Shown in pieces: positions 17,631 to 26,152 of a stretch of 64,000 bases of DNA (positions are counted from its first letter, which is position 1; each line of letters opens with the position of its first letter). A program made the translations under genes and the position numbers. The notes beneath the pieces were generated by a model. The model had not been told where the DNA came from. It did no database searches and worked only from the letters and a program-made list of their open reading frames with translations. The DNA comes from Pseudomonas sp. PDNC002 (GTDB taxonomy: Bacteria > Pseudomonadota > Gammaproteobacteria > Pseudomonadales > Pseudomonadaceae), in the NCBI RefSeq assembly GCF_016919445.1, contig NZ_CP070356.1, positions 4,901,502 through 4,965,501 on the forward strand, in the 5' to 3' direction.

Positions 17631-17724
17631 GATTGGGCATCTTAATTTCTGCGCCATCCCGGAGCCACCGCGCCCGGACGAACGACCGGCCTTGCGCCCT
17701 TACACAGAACAAGCAGGACTCACC

Positions 17725-19110
17725 ATGAACCAGATCGCCGCCATCCCCGCTGCCATCTCCCGCAGCCCCGCCACCGGCCAGGAACTGGCCCGCTACACCT
17801 TCGAAGACGCCGCCCAGCTGGAAACCTCGCTGGCCCGCACCGATGCCGCGTTCCGCCAATGGCGCGACACCAGCATCGCCGAACGTGTCGCCGTGCTGCG
17901 CAAGATGGCCGAAGTGCTGCGCGCCAACGTCGAGCCGATGGCCCGCATGGAAGCCCAGGAAATGGGCATGCCGGTCACCCAGGCCCGTGGCGAGATCAAC
18001 AAGTGCGCCAACCTCTGCGAGTGGTACGCCGACAACGGCCCGGCCATGCTCGAACACGAGAAGACCAGCATCGAAGGCGCGTACATTTCCTACCTGCCGC
18101 TGGGCCCGGTGCTGGCCGTGATGCCGTGGAACTTCCCCACCTGGCAGGTCATGCGCGGCGCGGTGAGCATCATCCTGGGCGGCAACACCTACGTGCTCAA
18201 GCACGCGCCGAACGTCATGGGCTGCGCCTATCAGCTGCGCGACGCCTGGCTGCAGGCCGGCCTGCCGGAAGGCGTGTTCGAGGTGCTGAACGTCGAGCCG
18301 CCGCTGGTTTCCAAGGCCATCGCCGATGACCGCATCGCCTCCATCGCCGTGACCGGCAGCGTCGGCGCGGGTGCCGCCATCGCTTCCCAGGCCGGTGCCG
18401 CGCTGAAGAAGTGCGTGCTGGAGCTGGGCGGTTCCGACGCCTTCATCGTGCTCGCCGACGCCGACCTCGACGCCGCCGTGAAGGCCGCTGTCGCCAGCCG
18501 CTTCGGCAACTGCGGCCAGGTGTGCATCGCCGCCAAGCGCATGATCCTCGAAGAATCCATCGCCCCGGCCTTCACCGAGAAGCTGCTGGCCGCGGTCAAG
18601 GCGCTGAAGATCGGCGACCCGCTGGCGGACGACACCTTCGTCGGCCCCATGGCCCGCTTCGACCTGCGCGACGAACTGGATGGCCAGGTACAGCAAGCCA
18701 TCGCCGACGGCGCCACCCTGCTGCTGGGCGGCCACAAGCTCGACGGCGAAGGCAACTACTACGCGCCGACCGTGCTGGCCAACGTGAAGCCGGGCAACAC
18801 CGCGTTCAAGAAGGAAATCTTCGGCCCCGTCGCCTCGCTGATCGTCGCCCGCGACGCCGAGCACGCCCTGGAACTGGCCAACGACAGCGAGTTCGGCCTC
18901 TCCGGCGCGATCTGGACCGCCGACAAGGCCAAGGCCCAGCACATGGCCCGTCGCCTGGTCAGCGGTGGCGTGTTCATCAACGGCTTCTCCGCTTCCGACC
19001 CCCGCGTACCGATCGGCGGCGTCAAGAAGAGCGGCTTCGGTCGCGAGCTGTCGCACTTCGGCCTGCGCGAGTTCACCAACCCGCAGACCGTTTGGATCGA
19101 CCGCAAGTAA
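17725..19110 (+). CDS. Aldehyde dehydrogenase, Sad/YneI-like (succinate semialdehyde type)
   Basis: A 461-residue NAD(P)-dependent aldehyde dehydrogenase starting at 17725. The cofactor region includes VMPWNFPTWQVMRGAVSI, the catalytic glutamate lies in LELGGSDAFIV and the nucleophilic cysteine in GNCGQVCIAAKR. The short form of the family (about 460 residues) and segments such as FPTWQVMRGAV and FINGFSASDPRVPIGGVKKSGFGREL fit the E. coli Sad (YneI) group that oxidises succinate semialdehyde. Other small aldehydes remain possible. Regulation by the divergent LysR protein is likely. Confidence 0.88.
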   Translation: MNQIAAIPAAISRSPATGQELARYTFEDAAQLETSLARTDAAFRQWRDTSIAERVAVLRKMAEVLRANVEPMARMEAQEMGMPVTQARGEINKCANLCEWYADNGPAMLEHEKTSIEGAYISYLPLGPVLAVMPWNFPTWQVMRGAVSIILGGNTYVLKHAPNVMGCAYQLRDAWLQAGLPEGVFEVLNVEPPLVSKAIADDRIASIAVTGSVGAGAAIASQAGAALKKCVLELGGSDAFIVLADADLDAAVKAAVASRFGNCGQVCIAAKRMILEESIAPAFTEKLLAAVKALKIGDPLADDTFVGPMARFDLRDELDGQVQQAIADGATLLLGGHKLDGEGNYYAPTVLANVKPGNTAFKKEIFGPVASLIVARDAEHALELANDSEFGLSGAIWTADKAKAQHMARRLVSGGVFINGFSASDPRVPIGGVKKSGFGRELSHFGLREFTNPQTVWIDRK

Positions 19111-19126
19111 GCCGCTCTGAAAGCAG

Positions 19127-19166
19127 AAGGCCCCTCTATCGCCAAGCGGTAGCGGGGCCTTTTTCA
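19127..19166 (+). terminator. Intrinsic terminator after aldehyde dehydrogenase
   Basis: The stem AGGCCCC / GGGGCCT with an extra inner pairing (TATCGCC / GCGGTAG) is followed by TTTTT. It lies 17 bases after the stop codon. Confidence 0.85.
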
Positions 19167-19265
19167 TGGGCGATGTGCCGTGCGTTTCGTTCAAGGCAGA
19201 AGGGCCTTTGCAGGGGCGGACTTCTTGCTCGCGAACAGAACCGGACCGAAGTCCGACCTCAAGCC

Positions 19266-19342
19266 GTAGGGCGCATAACCTGGAACAGGTTATCCGCCGG
19301 CTCATCCTTCGGCGGATAACGCTTGCGCGTTATGCGCCCTAC
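19266..19342. repeat. Palindromic repeat (GTAGGGCGCATAAC family)
   Basis: A 77-base inverted repeat opens with GTAGGGCGCATAAC and closes with its complement GTTATGCGCCCTAC. An inner stem has GTTATCCGCCG / CGGCGGATAAC. Related copies lie at 32358-32432 and 61958-62070. Confidence 0.85.
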
Positions 19343-19364
19343 AAGAACTTGAGGCGCTTCTGCA

Positions 19365-19892
19365 TCAGGGCTTGGCCGTGCCCTTCTTCAGCTGCAGGAG
19401 CTCACGGGTGCTATGCCGCAGATTCTCGGCCAGGCTGCCCTGCTCGTTGAAGCAGTCCTCGACCAGCCAGCCGCCTGACGTGCGATGCAACAGCAGGCCA
19501 AGATCGCGGTCCTCCCCCGTCAGTGCATCCTTGAGTACCACCCGGGCCTTGATTCGTTCGTCGTCCACCGGGGCAAACTCCAGCGACTTCACCTTGATAT
19601 CGCCCCAGTCCTGGCAATCGCACAGCGGGTCGCCACCGAGATAGCCCAGCTCGCCATCAGCGGCATCCTGGTCAGCCTTCATCAGGGCGATCAGCGAGGC
19701 GTCGTAGACGTCCTCTTCCTTCAGCGACTTGTTCGGCACACCCGGCCCGTCCGGCGAATAACTGGCGTACAGCTGGCGCAGGAAGCGCTCCGCACCAGCG
19801 GTGTCAGCCGCCGGCGTGGAAGCTGCGAGCGAAGTATCGAACAGCGTCAGCAGGATCAGCGACAGGGCAAAAGCGGATCGCAGGAAGGCCAT
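19365..19892 (-). CDS. Exported DUF3828-like protein
   Basis: A 175-residue protein from the ATG at 19892, preceded by GGAG; an ATG four codons upstream is also possible. Residues 1-23 (MAFLRSAFALSLILLTLFDT then SLAA) are a signal peptide, so the protein is periplasmic. The mature domain begins AERFLRQLYASYSPDG and has DPLCDCQDWGDIKVKSLEFA in the middle, which follows the DUF3828 pattern (a helix with YxxY, then an antiparallel sheet). Cys residues in CDC and DCF may form disulfides. Function is unknown. It lies downstream of the qhpG-like gene but is separated by 240 bases with a repeat. Confidence 0.7.
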   Translation of the reverse strand: MAFLRSAFALSLILLTLFDTSLAASTPAADTAGAERFLRQLYASYSPDGPGVPNKSLKEEDVYDASLIALMKADQDAADGELGYLGGDPLCDCQDWGDIKVKSLEFAPVDDERIKARVVLKDALTGEDRDLGLLLHRTSGGWLVEDCFNEQGSLAENLRHSTRELLQLKKGTAKP

Positions 19893-19984
19893 GGGATTCT
19901 CCATCGAAGAGCCGAGCATTATGACTTGGCACGATCTGCAAAACCGTGACCGGCTCCCACCCTGGGTTTCTGCGCTCGGGTCGC

Positions 19985-20095
19985 CCCTCACCCTCTCCCT
20001 GGGGAGAGGGGACCGTTCGGTGCAAGATGAAACCTTGGCGTCAGCCGGTACAGACAGCCCCCTCTCCCCCGGGGAGAGGGCTGGGGTGAGGGAAA
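19985..20095. repeat. Intergenic palindromic repeat pair (CCCTCTCCC family)
   Basis: Two inverted halves are built of CCCTCTCCC and GGGAGAGGG palindromes, with the linker ACCGTTCGGTGCA...GCGTCAGCCGG between. It belongs to the same family as the copy at 11700. Confidence 0.8.
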
Positions 20096-20133
20096 AACAC
20101 AAGCACGAACCTGCAGAGAAAAGACAGTTGCTC

Positions 20134-21447
20134 CTACACCGGTCGATAGCCCTGGGCGAGCAGCCAGCCCTGGAAAGCTCGACGCCTTTCCGGTGGCAGG
20201 TCCGCGAGCACTTGCGCTTCCGGCTCCGCACGCAGGCGCCTTAGCCAGGGCGCCAGCTCGAGGCCGTCCAGATGCCAGATGCCCAGCGGCTGATCGGCGC
20301 TGACCACCACTTCCGCTTCGTCGACGAACTCGCCCTTCAGCACCGGAGCACGCTCGATACGCAGACTGGCAAAGTCTGCCGGCATGTGGCTGGGCTGCTC
20401 GTCCGGCCAGGTGCGACGAGCCTGCCAGAACGGCTGATCGGTCCACTGTGTTTCACTGGCATAGAAGTCGCGGCCAACCCGTGCAAAGCGCAGGAACAGC
20501 TGCTCCACCCGCTGTTGGTGAAAGCGCTTGGCCAGCCCGGCCCGTTCCGGCGCACGCAGCAGCGTGTTGATGACCAGCGGCGCCTGCAGCGCCGAAGACA
20601 GCGATTGGAAGATGCCATTGCCCGACAGCGGGTCCACCGCCATCGCCGCGTCGCCCACGCGAATCCAGTTGTTGCCACAGGCTTCCAGGCAGAGGATCGC
20701 CGTGCTGCTGCGGGCGTGCAGGTCCAGGTCGCGCTCTTCACCATCGCCGAAGAATCCACGTACCAGACTCGACGCGGCGCGGCGTTCGCGGCAGTAGTCC
20801 AGCAACTGCTCGCGCGGCGGCAACTGGCTGCTGGCGACGTCCAGGGTGAGCTGCCAGTAGCGGCGCCCATCCTCCAGCCGCGCCATCCACGCCCAGCCGT
20901 CGGGCAGGCTTTCCACCGCCGTCGCCAGCGGGCCGGGCTCGCCTTGCCAGCGATTGAGCAGGCTGAGGGTTTCCGGGCCGCGCCGGGCCTTCTCTCCCTT
21001 TTGACTCAGTGGCGCCTGGCGGCCACGGGCTTCGACGAGAAACGCTCCTCGCACCTCCCGGCCGCCTTCCAGCTTCACGCGCCAGCCGGTAACGTCTTCC
21101 GCCACGGCCAGCGCCCGGGCTTCGATCAACTGGACGCCAGCCACCTTCAGGTCCTCGCGCAGCCCGGCGTCGAAGCGCGGGCGATCGAGGACGCATTCGA
21201 TGTTCTGCGCGCTTTCCACGCCATTCCAGTGCACGCGACGTTGCGACGGTGGCGCGGCGCAGTCCAGCGCATGTCGCAAGCCGGCATTGCGCAGGCCGTC
21301 GAGTACGCGCTGGGAGACACCTTCGACGGCCGCGAAGCGGCGCCATTCGCTGATCACGGTCACAGGGTGGCCGAGGCGGCGAAGACCTAGCGCGACGGCG
21401 GCTCCAGCCGGGCCGGCGCCGAGGATCAGGGTTGGGAGTTCGCTCAT
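20134..21447 (-). CDS. qhpG: FAD-dependent monooxygenase, QhpG-like
   Basis: A 437-residue flavoprotein. The FAD-binding loop is LILGAGPAGAAVALGLRRLG (residues 7-26), and the second flavin motif is RVGDAAMAVDPLSGNGIFQS (about 262-281). The protein lacks the Lys and WxWxIP signature of tryptophan halogenases but shares their overall fold. Small members of this group placed beside a subtilisin-like protein and an ABC exporter are QhpG, which hydroxylates a tryptophan of the gamma subunit of quinohemoprotein amine dehydrogenase (QHNDH) during cofactor formation. The call rests on fold plus neighbourhood. The dehydrogenase subunits are not in this window. Confidence 0.65.
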   Translation of the reverse strand: MSELPTLILGAGPAGAAVALGLRRLGHPVTVISEWRRFAAVEGVSQRVLDGLRNAGLRHALDCAAPPSQRRVHWNGVESAQNIECVLDRPRFDAGLREDLKVAGVQLIEARALAVAEDVTGWRVKLEGGREVRGAFLVEARGRQAPLSQKGEKARRGPETLSLLNRWQGEPGPLATAVESLPDGWAWMARLEDGRRYWQLTLDVASSQLPPREQLLDYCRERRAASSLVRGFFGDGEERDLDLHARSSTAILCLEACGNNWIRVGDAAMAVDPLSGNGIFQSLSSALQAPLVINTLLRAPERAGLAKRFHQQRVEQLFLRFARVGRDFYASETQWTDQPFWQARRTWPDEQPSHMPADFASLRIERAPVLKGEFVDEAEVVVSADQPLGIWHLDGLELAPWLRRLRAEPEAQVLADLPPERRRAFQGWLLAQGYRPV

Positions 21448-21459
21448 GCTCCGGCTGCC

Positions 21460-21607
21460 CTCACCCTAGCCCTCTCCCAGAGGGAGAGGGGACTGATCGG
21501 TGTGCATGGGAATCTCCGCGCACGCCGAGGGCTGCAGGAAAACCTCCATACTGAACGCTTGCAGAGGACAGCCCCCTCTCCCTCTGGGAGAGGGTTGGGG
21601 TGAGGGC
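21460..21607. repeat. Intergenic palindromic repeat pair (CCCTCTCCC family)
   Basis: Two inverted halves of the CCCTCTCCC / GGGAGAGGG family lie between the qhpG-like and qhpE-like genes, within what looks like one operon. Confidence 0.8.
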
Positions 21608-21625
21608 AAAGAACCCCACCATGAC

Positions 21626-22297
21626 TCACAAGCTCACCTTCCGCTCGATCCCCTGAAACGCCGCCCGCTCACGCATCACCTCAATGAGCTGCACATTGGA
21701 AAGCTCCGGCCGCTCCGCCAGCAATGCAGCCAGCCGCCCACAGAAAGCCGCACACCCCAGGCTAGCGCCAGAGCGCCCGGCCACCTTCACCGCCGCGCCA
21801 AAGTCCGCCTGCGGGCTGTCCAGCCAGGACCACTCGCCCTCACCGCACCGCGCATCACCCGTCACGCGGACCACGCCGGGATAGCTAGCCGGAAACACCG
21901 GCTCGCCCCGCGCCGGGCTGGACGCGCAAATCAGCACGCCTGCCTCGATCAGCTCCGCCACGGCATCGCGCAGAATGGGACGATCCTGGCGCACGCCCAG
22001 GCTCAGGTTGACCACCCGCACATCCTGCTCGCCGAGCCAGTGCAGTGCGGCGGCGATCTGCAAGGGGCTGGTCACGCCGCGTTCATCGAAAACCTGTGCA
22101 ACGAGCAGATGGACATCCGGCGCATGGGAAAGAATGGCTTCGCAGACAGCGCTTCCGTGGCCAAGTAGATCAACCGACAGTGGCAGCAGGTCCAATCCAT
22201 CATCGGAGAGACGGAAACACTGCCCACCTATGACCGAGCGGGTGTGTTCGACAGCGTGGCCACTATCGACCACCCCAACCCGCAGCTCAGGCCTCAT
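21626..22297 (-). CDS. qhpE: Small subtilisin-like protease, QhpE-like
   Basis: A 223-residue cytoplasmic protein (no signal or propeptide) with a subtilase triad: Asp11 in VGVVDSGH, His47 in LLGHGSAV, and Ser179 in SGASLGCA where GTSMAxP is usual. The normal oxyanion-hole Asn (AAGN) is replaced in ICASSPARGEP, which is unusual. QhpE is a short subtilase that removes the leader of the QHNDH gamma subunit after crosslinking, and its size and context fit. The start overlaps the end of the ABC transporter gene by 11 bases, so the genes form one operon. Confidence 0.68.
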   Translation of the reverse strand: MRPELRVGVVDSGHAVEHTRSVIGGQCFRLSDDGLDLLPLSVDLLGHGSAVCEAILSHAPDVHLLVAQVFDERGVTSPLQIAAALHWLGEQDVRVVNLSLGVRQDRPILRDAVAELIEAGVLICASSPARGEPVFPASYPGVVRVTGDARCGEGEWSWLDSPQADFGAAVKVAGRSGASLGCAAFCGRLAALLAERPELSNVQLIEVMRERAAFQGIERKVSL

Positions 22298-24014
22298 GTC
22301 GCTGCACCGGCTGCGCTGCGCGCACGCGCATCTGTCCGTCCTGCAATTCCAGGTAAAGGTCGGCGGCAGCCAACGTCGAAGTACGGTGGCTGATCAGCAA
22401 TCGCGTACGCCCGGCAAACAACTGGTCGATGGCCGCGATCACCTCGCGCTCGGTGCTCTCGTCCACCTGCGACGTGGCCTCGTCCAGCACCAAGATCAGC
22501 GGATCCTGCAGCAGTGCGCGGGCGATGGCGATGCGTTGCTTCTGTCCACCGGACAGCTGCTGGCCGCGCTCGCCCAGTGGGCTGTCGAGGCCTTCGGGCA
22601 GGCTGGCGATCAAGCTGTCCAGCTGCGCGGCGCGAGCGGCCTTCTCGATGGCCTCGCGGCTCGACTCGGGTGCGCTGTAGGCCAGGTTGTCGGCTAGGCT
22701 GCCGCGGAACAGCACGATGTCCTGGCTGACCACCGCCACGCGCCGGCGCAGGGCTTGCAGGTCCAGCTCACGCAAGTCGACGCCGTCGAGCAGGATGCGC
22801 CCCTGGTCAGGGTCGTAGAAGCGCTGCAACAGGTCGATCAGGGTGCTCTTGCCAACGCCGGAAGGGCCGCTCAGCGCGACCTTGAGGCCGGCAGGAATCA
22901 CCGCCTGCACGTCCTGCAAAACGGCTTGCGCACGGCCTGGCCAGGCGTAGCTCAGGTTCTCCAGGCGCAGCTCGCCAACCGCAGGCATGGCACGTGGAGT
23001 GACCGGTGAAACAATGCTGGCTTCCTCGCCGCGCAGTTCCATCACCCGGCCAAGGCTGACGGTCATGCGCTGCAACGCAACGTACAGGCCGAGCAGGCTC
23101 TGCACCGGCCCGATGGCCATGCCCAGGTAAGTGGAAAAGGCGATCAGCGAACCCAGCTGCCACGTGCCCTGCACTACCCAGTACCCGCCAACCAGGAAGG
23201 CGCAGGCGCGGGACAGCGACATCAGCGTGCCCGGCACGGCCTGGGTGAAGAACTCGGTGAGTTGCAGCCGCAGCAGCTGACCCAGATAGCCCTGCCCCAG
23301 GCCTTCCAGGCGTCCGGCTTCGCGATTCTGCTGGCCGGCGGACTGGATGAACTTCATCGCCGGCAAGGTCTCGACGAAGAACGACGAAAGGTCCGCCGAA
23401 CGCTCGCGCAGCCCACGCGCCTCGCGCTCGACCTTGCGCCGCATCCAGCGCAGCCAGAGCACATCCAGGGGAATCAGCAACGCCACCAGCAGCGACAGTT
23501 GCCAGGACAGCGTGAGCAGAAGAGCCAGCGCACCGATCAGCCCGATCACGCTGGAGACCGCGGAGAACAGCGAGTCCACGGCGAAGCGCTGGATTTCCGC
23601 GACGTCGCCGTCCAGCCGGGACATCAGGTCGCCGATGCGACGGCGGCCGAAGAAGCTCGGTGACAGGGTCTGCAGATGGCGATACAGAGCATCGCGCAGG
23701 GAGAACAGAATGCGCCCGGACAGGCGCGTGTGCAGGAAGCGGTTGAGCCCTGACAGCGCCGTACCCACCAGACCGACGACGATCATCGCCACGGCCACCG
23801 TCACCAGCACCGGGAAGTTCTTCGCCAGCAGGCCGTCGTCGATCAACGTCTTGGTCAGCCAGGGCTGCGCCAGCACCAGCAGTGAAGCGCAGAACGACAA
23901 CCCGAGCAGTCCTGCAATGGCCAGCTTGTGCGGCTTCACGAATCCGTAGAGCCAGCGCAGCGAAGACTTGAGTTGCTGTGGGTCTTCGCTATCGATCAGG
24001 CGGGTGAAGAACAT
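22287..24014 (-). CDS. qhpF: ABC transporter, half-size exporter with fused ATPase, QhpF-like
   Basis: A 575-residue fusion of six transmembrane helices (about residues 30-310) and an ATPase domain. Walker A is GPSGVGKST, the signature LSGGQKQR and Walker B LILVLDEATS. The family exports peptides or lipids as homodimers. Between a sigma54 activator and a QhpE-like protease it is the expected QhpF, proposed to export the matured QHNDH gamma subunit to the periplasm. Its ATG shares one base with the stop codon of the upstream activator gene (TGATG), which implies coupled translation. Confidence 0.7.
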   Translation of the reverse strand: MFFTRLIDSEDPQQLKSSLRWLYGFVKPHKLAIAGLLGLSFCASLLVLAQPWLTKTLIDDGLLAKNFPVLVTVAVAMIVVGLVGTALSGLNRFLHTRLSGRILFSLRDALYRHLQTLSPSFFGRRRIGDLMSRLDGDVAEIQRFAVDSLFSAVSSVIGLIGALALLLTLSWQLSLLVALLIPLDVLWLRWMRRKVEREARGLRERSADLSSFFVETLPAMKFIQSAGQQNREAGRLEGLGQGYLGQLLRLQLTEFFTQAVPGTLMSLSRACAFLVGGYWVVQGTWQLGSLIAFSTYLGMAIGPVQSLLGLYVALQRMTVSLGRVMELRGEEASIVSPVTPRAMPAVGELRLENLSYAWPGRAQAVLQDVQAVIPAGLKVALSGPSGVGKSTLIDLLQRFYDPDQGRILLDGVDLRELDLQALRRRVAVVSQDIVLFRGSLADNLAYSAPESSREAIEKAARAAQLDSLIASLPEGLDSPLGERGQQLSGGQKQRIAIARALLQDPLILVLDEATSQVDESTEREVIAAIDQLFAGRTRLLISHRTSTLAAADLYLELQDGQMRVRAAQPVQRHEA

Positions 24015-25912
24015 CAGCCCACCTTGAGTTGCTTGAGCTTGCGGTACAGCGTGGCGCGGCTGATGCCCAGCGCGTCGGCGGCGGCGGAGACGTTGCCCTG
24101 GTGACGTTCCAGCGCCTGGCGGATCAGCTCCAGTTCGTTCTCGCGAATGCTGCCGCTCTGCGGGCGTTCGCCGACGCTGAGTTCGTCCAGGGTGCTGTCG
24201 GGCAAGTGGTCGAGGCTCAGCTCCTCCTCGCCCTCTTCGCGCATGGCCAGCGCAGTGCGCAGGACCATTTCCAGCTGGCGGATGTTGCCCGGCCAGTGGT
24301 ATTCGCGCAGCAGGCCGAGCAGTTCGGCGGAGAGCTTCACCTTGGGTGCGCCCAGGCGTGCCAGTAGACCGCTGGCGAGTTCGGCGAGGTCATCACGCTC
24401 GCGCAGCGCCGGCAGCTTCACGCTGATGCCGTTGACGCGGTAGTAGAGGTCCTCGCGGAAGTGTTTCTCTTCGACCAGGCGCTTGAGGTCGCGGTGAGTG
24501 GCGCAGATCAGCGCGACGTCGATGTCCTGCTCTTCACCTGCACCCAGCGGCGCTACTTTGCGCTCCTGTAGCACGCGCAGCAGGCGCGCTTGCAGCGCCA
24601 GCGGCATATCGCCGATTTCGTCGAGGAACAGCGTGCCGCCGTGGGCCTGTTGCAGCCGGCCGACCATGCCGCCACGCCGCGATCCGGTGAAGGCGCCGTC
24701 GCGGTAGCCGAAGAGTTCGGATTCGATCAGGCCTTCGGGAATCGCCGCGCAGTTCACCGCGACGAAGGGTTTGTCGCTGCGCGCGCTGGCCTGGTGCAGG
24801 GCGCGGGCGACTACTTCCTTGCCGCTGCCGGTTTCGCCCAGCAACAGAACCGGCAGTTCGTTCACCAACCCCTGACGCGCCATGCGCAGGGCACGGGCAT
24901 AGCGCGGGTGATTGCCGGCAAGGGCTTCGAGTTCGGGACCAGCCGCCGGGCGCGGTGCACGCGTACTGACCGGCACCGCGTGGCTGCGCAGCGGCGCCTG
25001 CAGGGTCTTGTAGAACAGCTCGCCCTTGGGCGTCTGCAGGCTGCCCACGCCGCCCTGGTAAAGCCGCGCGATAAGCTGCTCGCCGCGCAGGCCGAGGAAA
25101 TCTTCACTGCGCCGGCCAACGAGGGCCTCGCGATTGGCGCCGAGCAACTGGCAGGCCTGGCCGCTGACGGCCAGCACCTTACCGTCCAGCCCCAGCGCCA
25201 GCAGGCCCTGCCAGGCGGAATCGAGGTACTGGCGACGGTAATGGAAGGCGATCACCACCTGCCCCGGATGGCTGACGGCAAACAGCCGCGCCTCGATCTG
25301 GAACACCGCCAGGCTGAGCAGCGAGAGGCTTTCCCGCGGGCCGGACAGCGGGCCTTCGCGGGTCATATCGAGCACGCCGAGCAGGGTGCCCTGCGGCCCT
25401 TCGATGGGTACCGAGGTGCAGGAGAAGCGGCTCAGGCGGTCGAGGAAGTGTTCGCCACAGTCGATCTGCGTGGCGCGCTTTTCCACCAGCGCGGTGCCCA
25501 GTGCATTGGTGCCACGGGAGGCTTCGCTCCAGCAGGCGCCCTGGACAATGTCGGCCAGGCCCTTGCTCTGCATGCGTTCGCGCGCGCCTTCGACGGAAAG
25601 AATGGTGGCATCGGCATTGGCCAGGATGATCACGCCGTCGTGGCCCTGGCGCTGCTGCAGGTAGTCGAGTTCGGGGGTGGCGGCGTCGAGCAGCAGGCGG
25701 TTGCCGGCCAGCAGCACGTCAGGTTTGACCCGCGTGTCGAGGCCATGCTCGGTGCCGTTGGAGCAGTCCAGGCCGTGGTCGAGACTGCGCCGCCAGGAGG
25801 CGTCGATCTCCTCGCGGAGCACGCCGCTGGGCACTTCGCCCTCCTGTTGCAGGTGTTCACGGGCAAGGTGGGCTTCGCGCAGCAGATCGCTGCTTATTGT
25901 TCTTGTAGTCAT
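24014..25912 (-). CDS. Sigma54-dependent activator, AcoR-like (GAF, AAA+, Fis HTH)
   Basis: A 632-residue enhancer-binding protein. An N-terminal sensory part (about residues 60-210, GAF-like, with ACWSEASRGTNALGTAL) is followed by a PAS-like segment (230-300). The AAA+ domain has Walker A GETGSGKE (359-366), the sigma54-contacting GAFTGS loop (406-411) and LFLDEIGDMP. The C-terminal Fis-type helix-turn-helix contains GNVSAAADALGISRATLYRK. It is translationally coupled to the ABC exporter gene and probably controls this operon and/or amine utilisation genes elsewhere. A -24/-12 promoter lies 131 bases upstream, which suggests it acts on its own transcription. Confidence 0.85.
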   Translation of the reverse strand: MTTRTISSDLLREAHLAREHLQQEGEVPSGVLREEIDASWRRSLDHGLDCSNGTEHGLDTRVKPDVLLAGNRLLLDAATPELDYLQQRQGHDGVIILANADATILSVEGARERMQSKGLADIVQGACWSEASRGTNALGTALVEKRATQIDCGEHFLDRLSRFSCTSVPIEGPQGTLLGVLDMTREGPLSGPRESLSLLSLAVFQIEARLFAVSHPGQVVIAFHYRRQYLDSAWQGLLALGLDGKVLAVSGQACQLLGANREALVGRRSEDFLGLRGEQLIARLYQGGVGSLQTPKGELFYKTLQAPLRSHAVPVSTRAPRPAAGPELEALAGNHPRYARALRMARQGLVNELPVLLLGETGSGKEVVARALHQASARSDKPFVAVNCAAIPEGLIESELFGYRDGAFTGSRRGGMVGRLQQAHGGTLFLDEIGDMPLALQARLLRVLQERKVAPLGAGEEQDIDVALICATHRDLKRLVEEKHFREDLYYRVNGISVKLPALRERDDLAELASGLLARLGAPKVKLSAELLGLLREYHWPGNIRQLEMVLRTALAMREEGEEELSLDHLPDSTLDELSVGERPQSGSIRENELELIRQALERHQGNVSAAADALGISRATLYRKLKQLKVG

Positions 25913-26042
25913 GCATCGCTCCGGTAGGTTCCGGGCCCTCTTTCAGGGCACGGAACTCGCAGGCTGGTCAGGGCTGTGTACACCCGCAGGCGGCGTCCGT
26001 AAAGGGGAAGCCCCCGGCAGGAAGGTTAGCCCCCGCAAGCAA

Positions 26043-26058
26043 GGCAATTCCCGCGCCA
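26043..26058 (-). promoter_or_regulatory. Predicted sigma54 (-24/-12) promoter
   Basis: On the reverse strand TGGCGCGGGAATTGCC fits the TGGCACG-N4-TTGCW consensus at 14 of 16 positions, including the invariant GG and GC spaced correctly. It is oriented toward the sigma54 activator gene, 131 bases from its start. Confidence 0.65.
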
Positions 26059-26110
26059 GTAAACCTTCCCGTGCCGCCTTCGCGTCGTATTGACAGTGAC
26101 CCAAGGTAGG

Positions 26111-26126
26111 TTTACGTTAACGTAAA
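26111..26126. promoter_or_regulatory. Predicted LiuR operator
   Basis: The perfect 16-base palindrome TTTACGTTAACGTAAA lies 27 bases before the liuR start. MerR-family regulators bind such dyads between or near -35 and -10 elements. A LiuR site of this form is known upstream of liu genes in gamma-proteobacteria. Confidence 0.85.
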
Positions 26127-26152
26127 GGTAAACAACCGAGCAAGAGCATTCC

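Noticed and set aside
17584-19305. Reverse-strand ORF extending the LysR gene by over 500 codons
   Set aside because: It is antisense to the aldehyde dehydrogenase, and the LysR helix-turn-helix begins only at the 17583/17580 ATG pair.
20134-21447. Tryptophan halogenase call for the flavoprotein
   Set aside because: The halogenase Trp-rich motif and active-site Lys are not visible; the neighbours favour QhpG.
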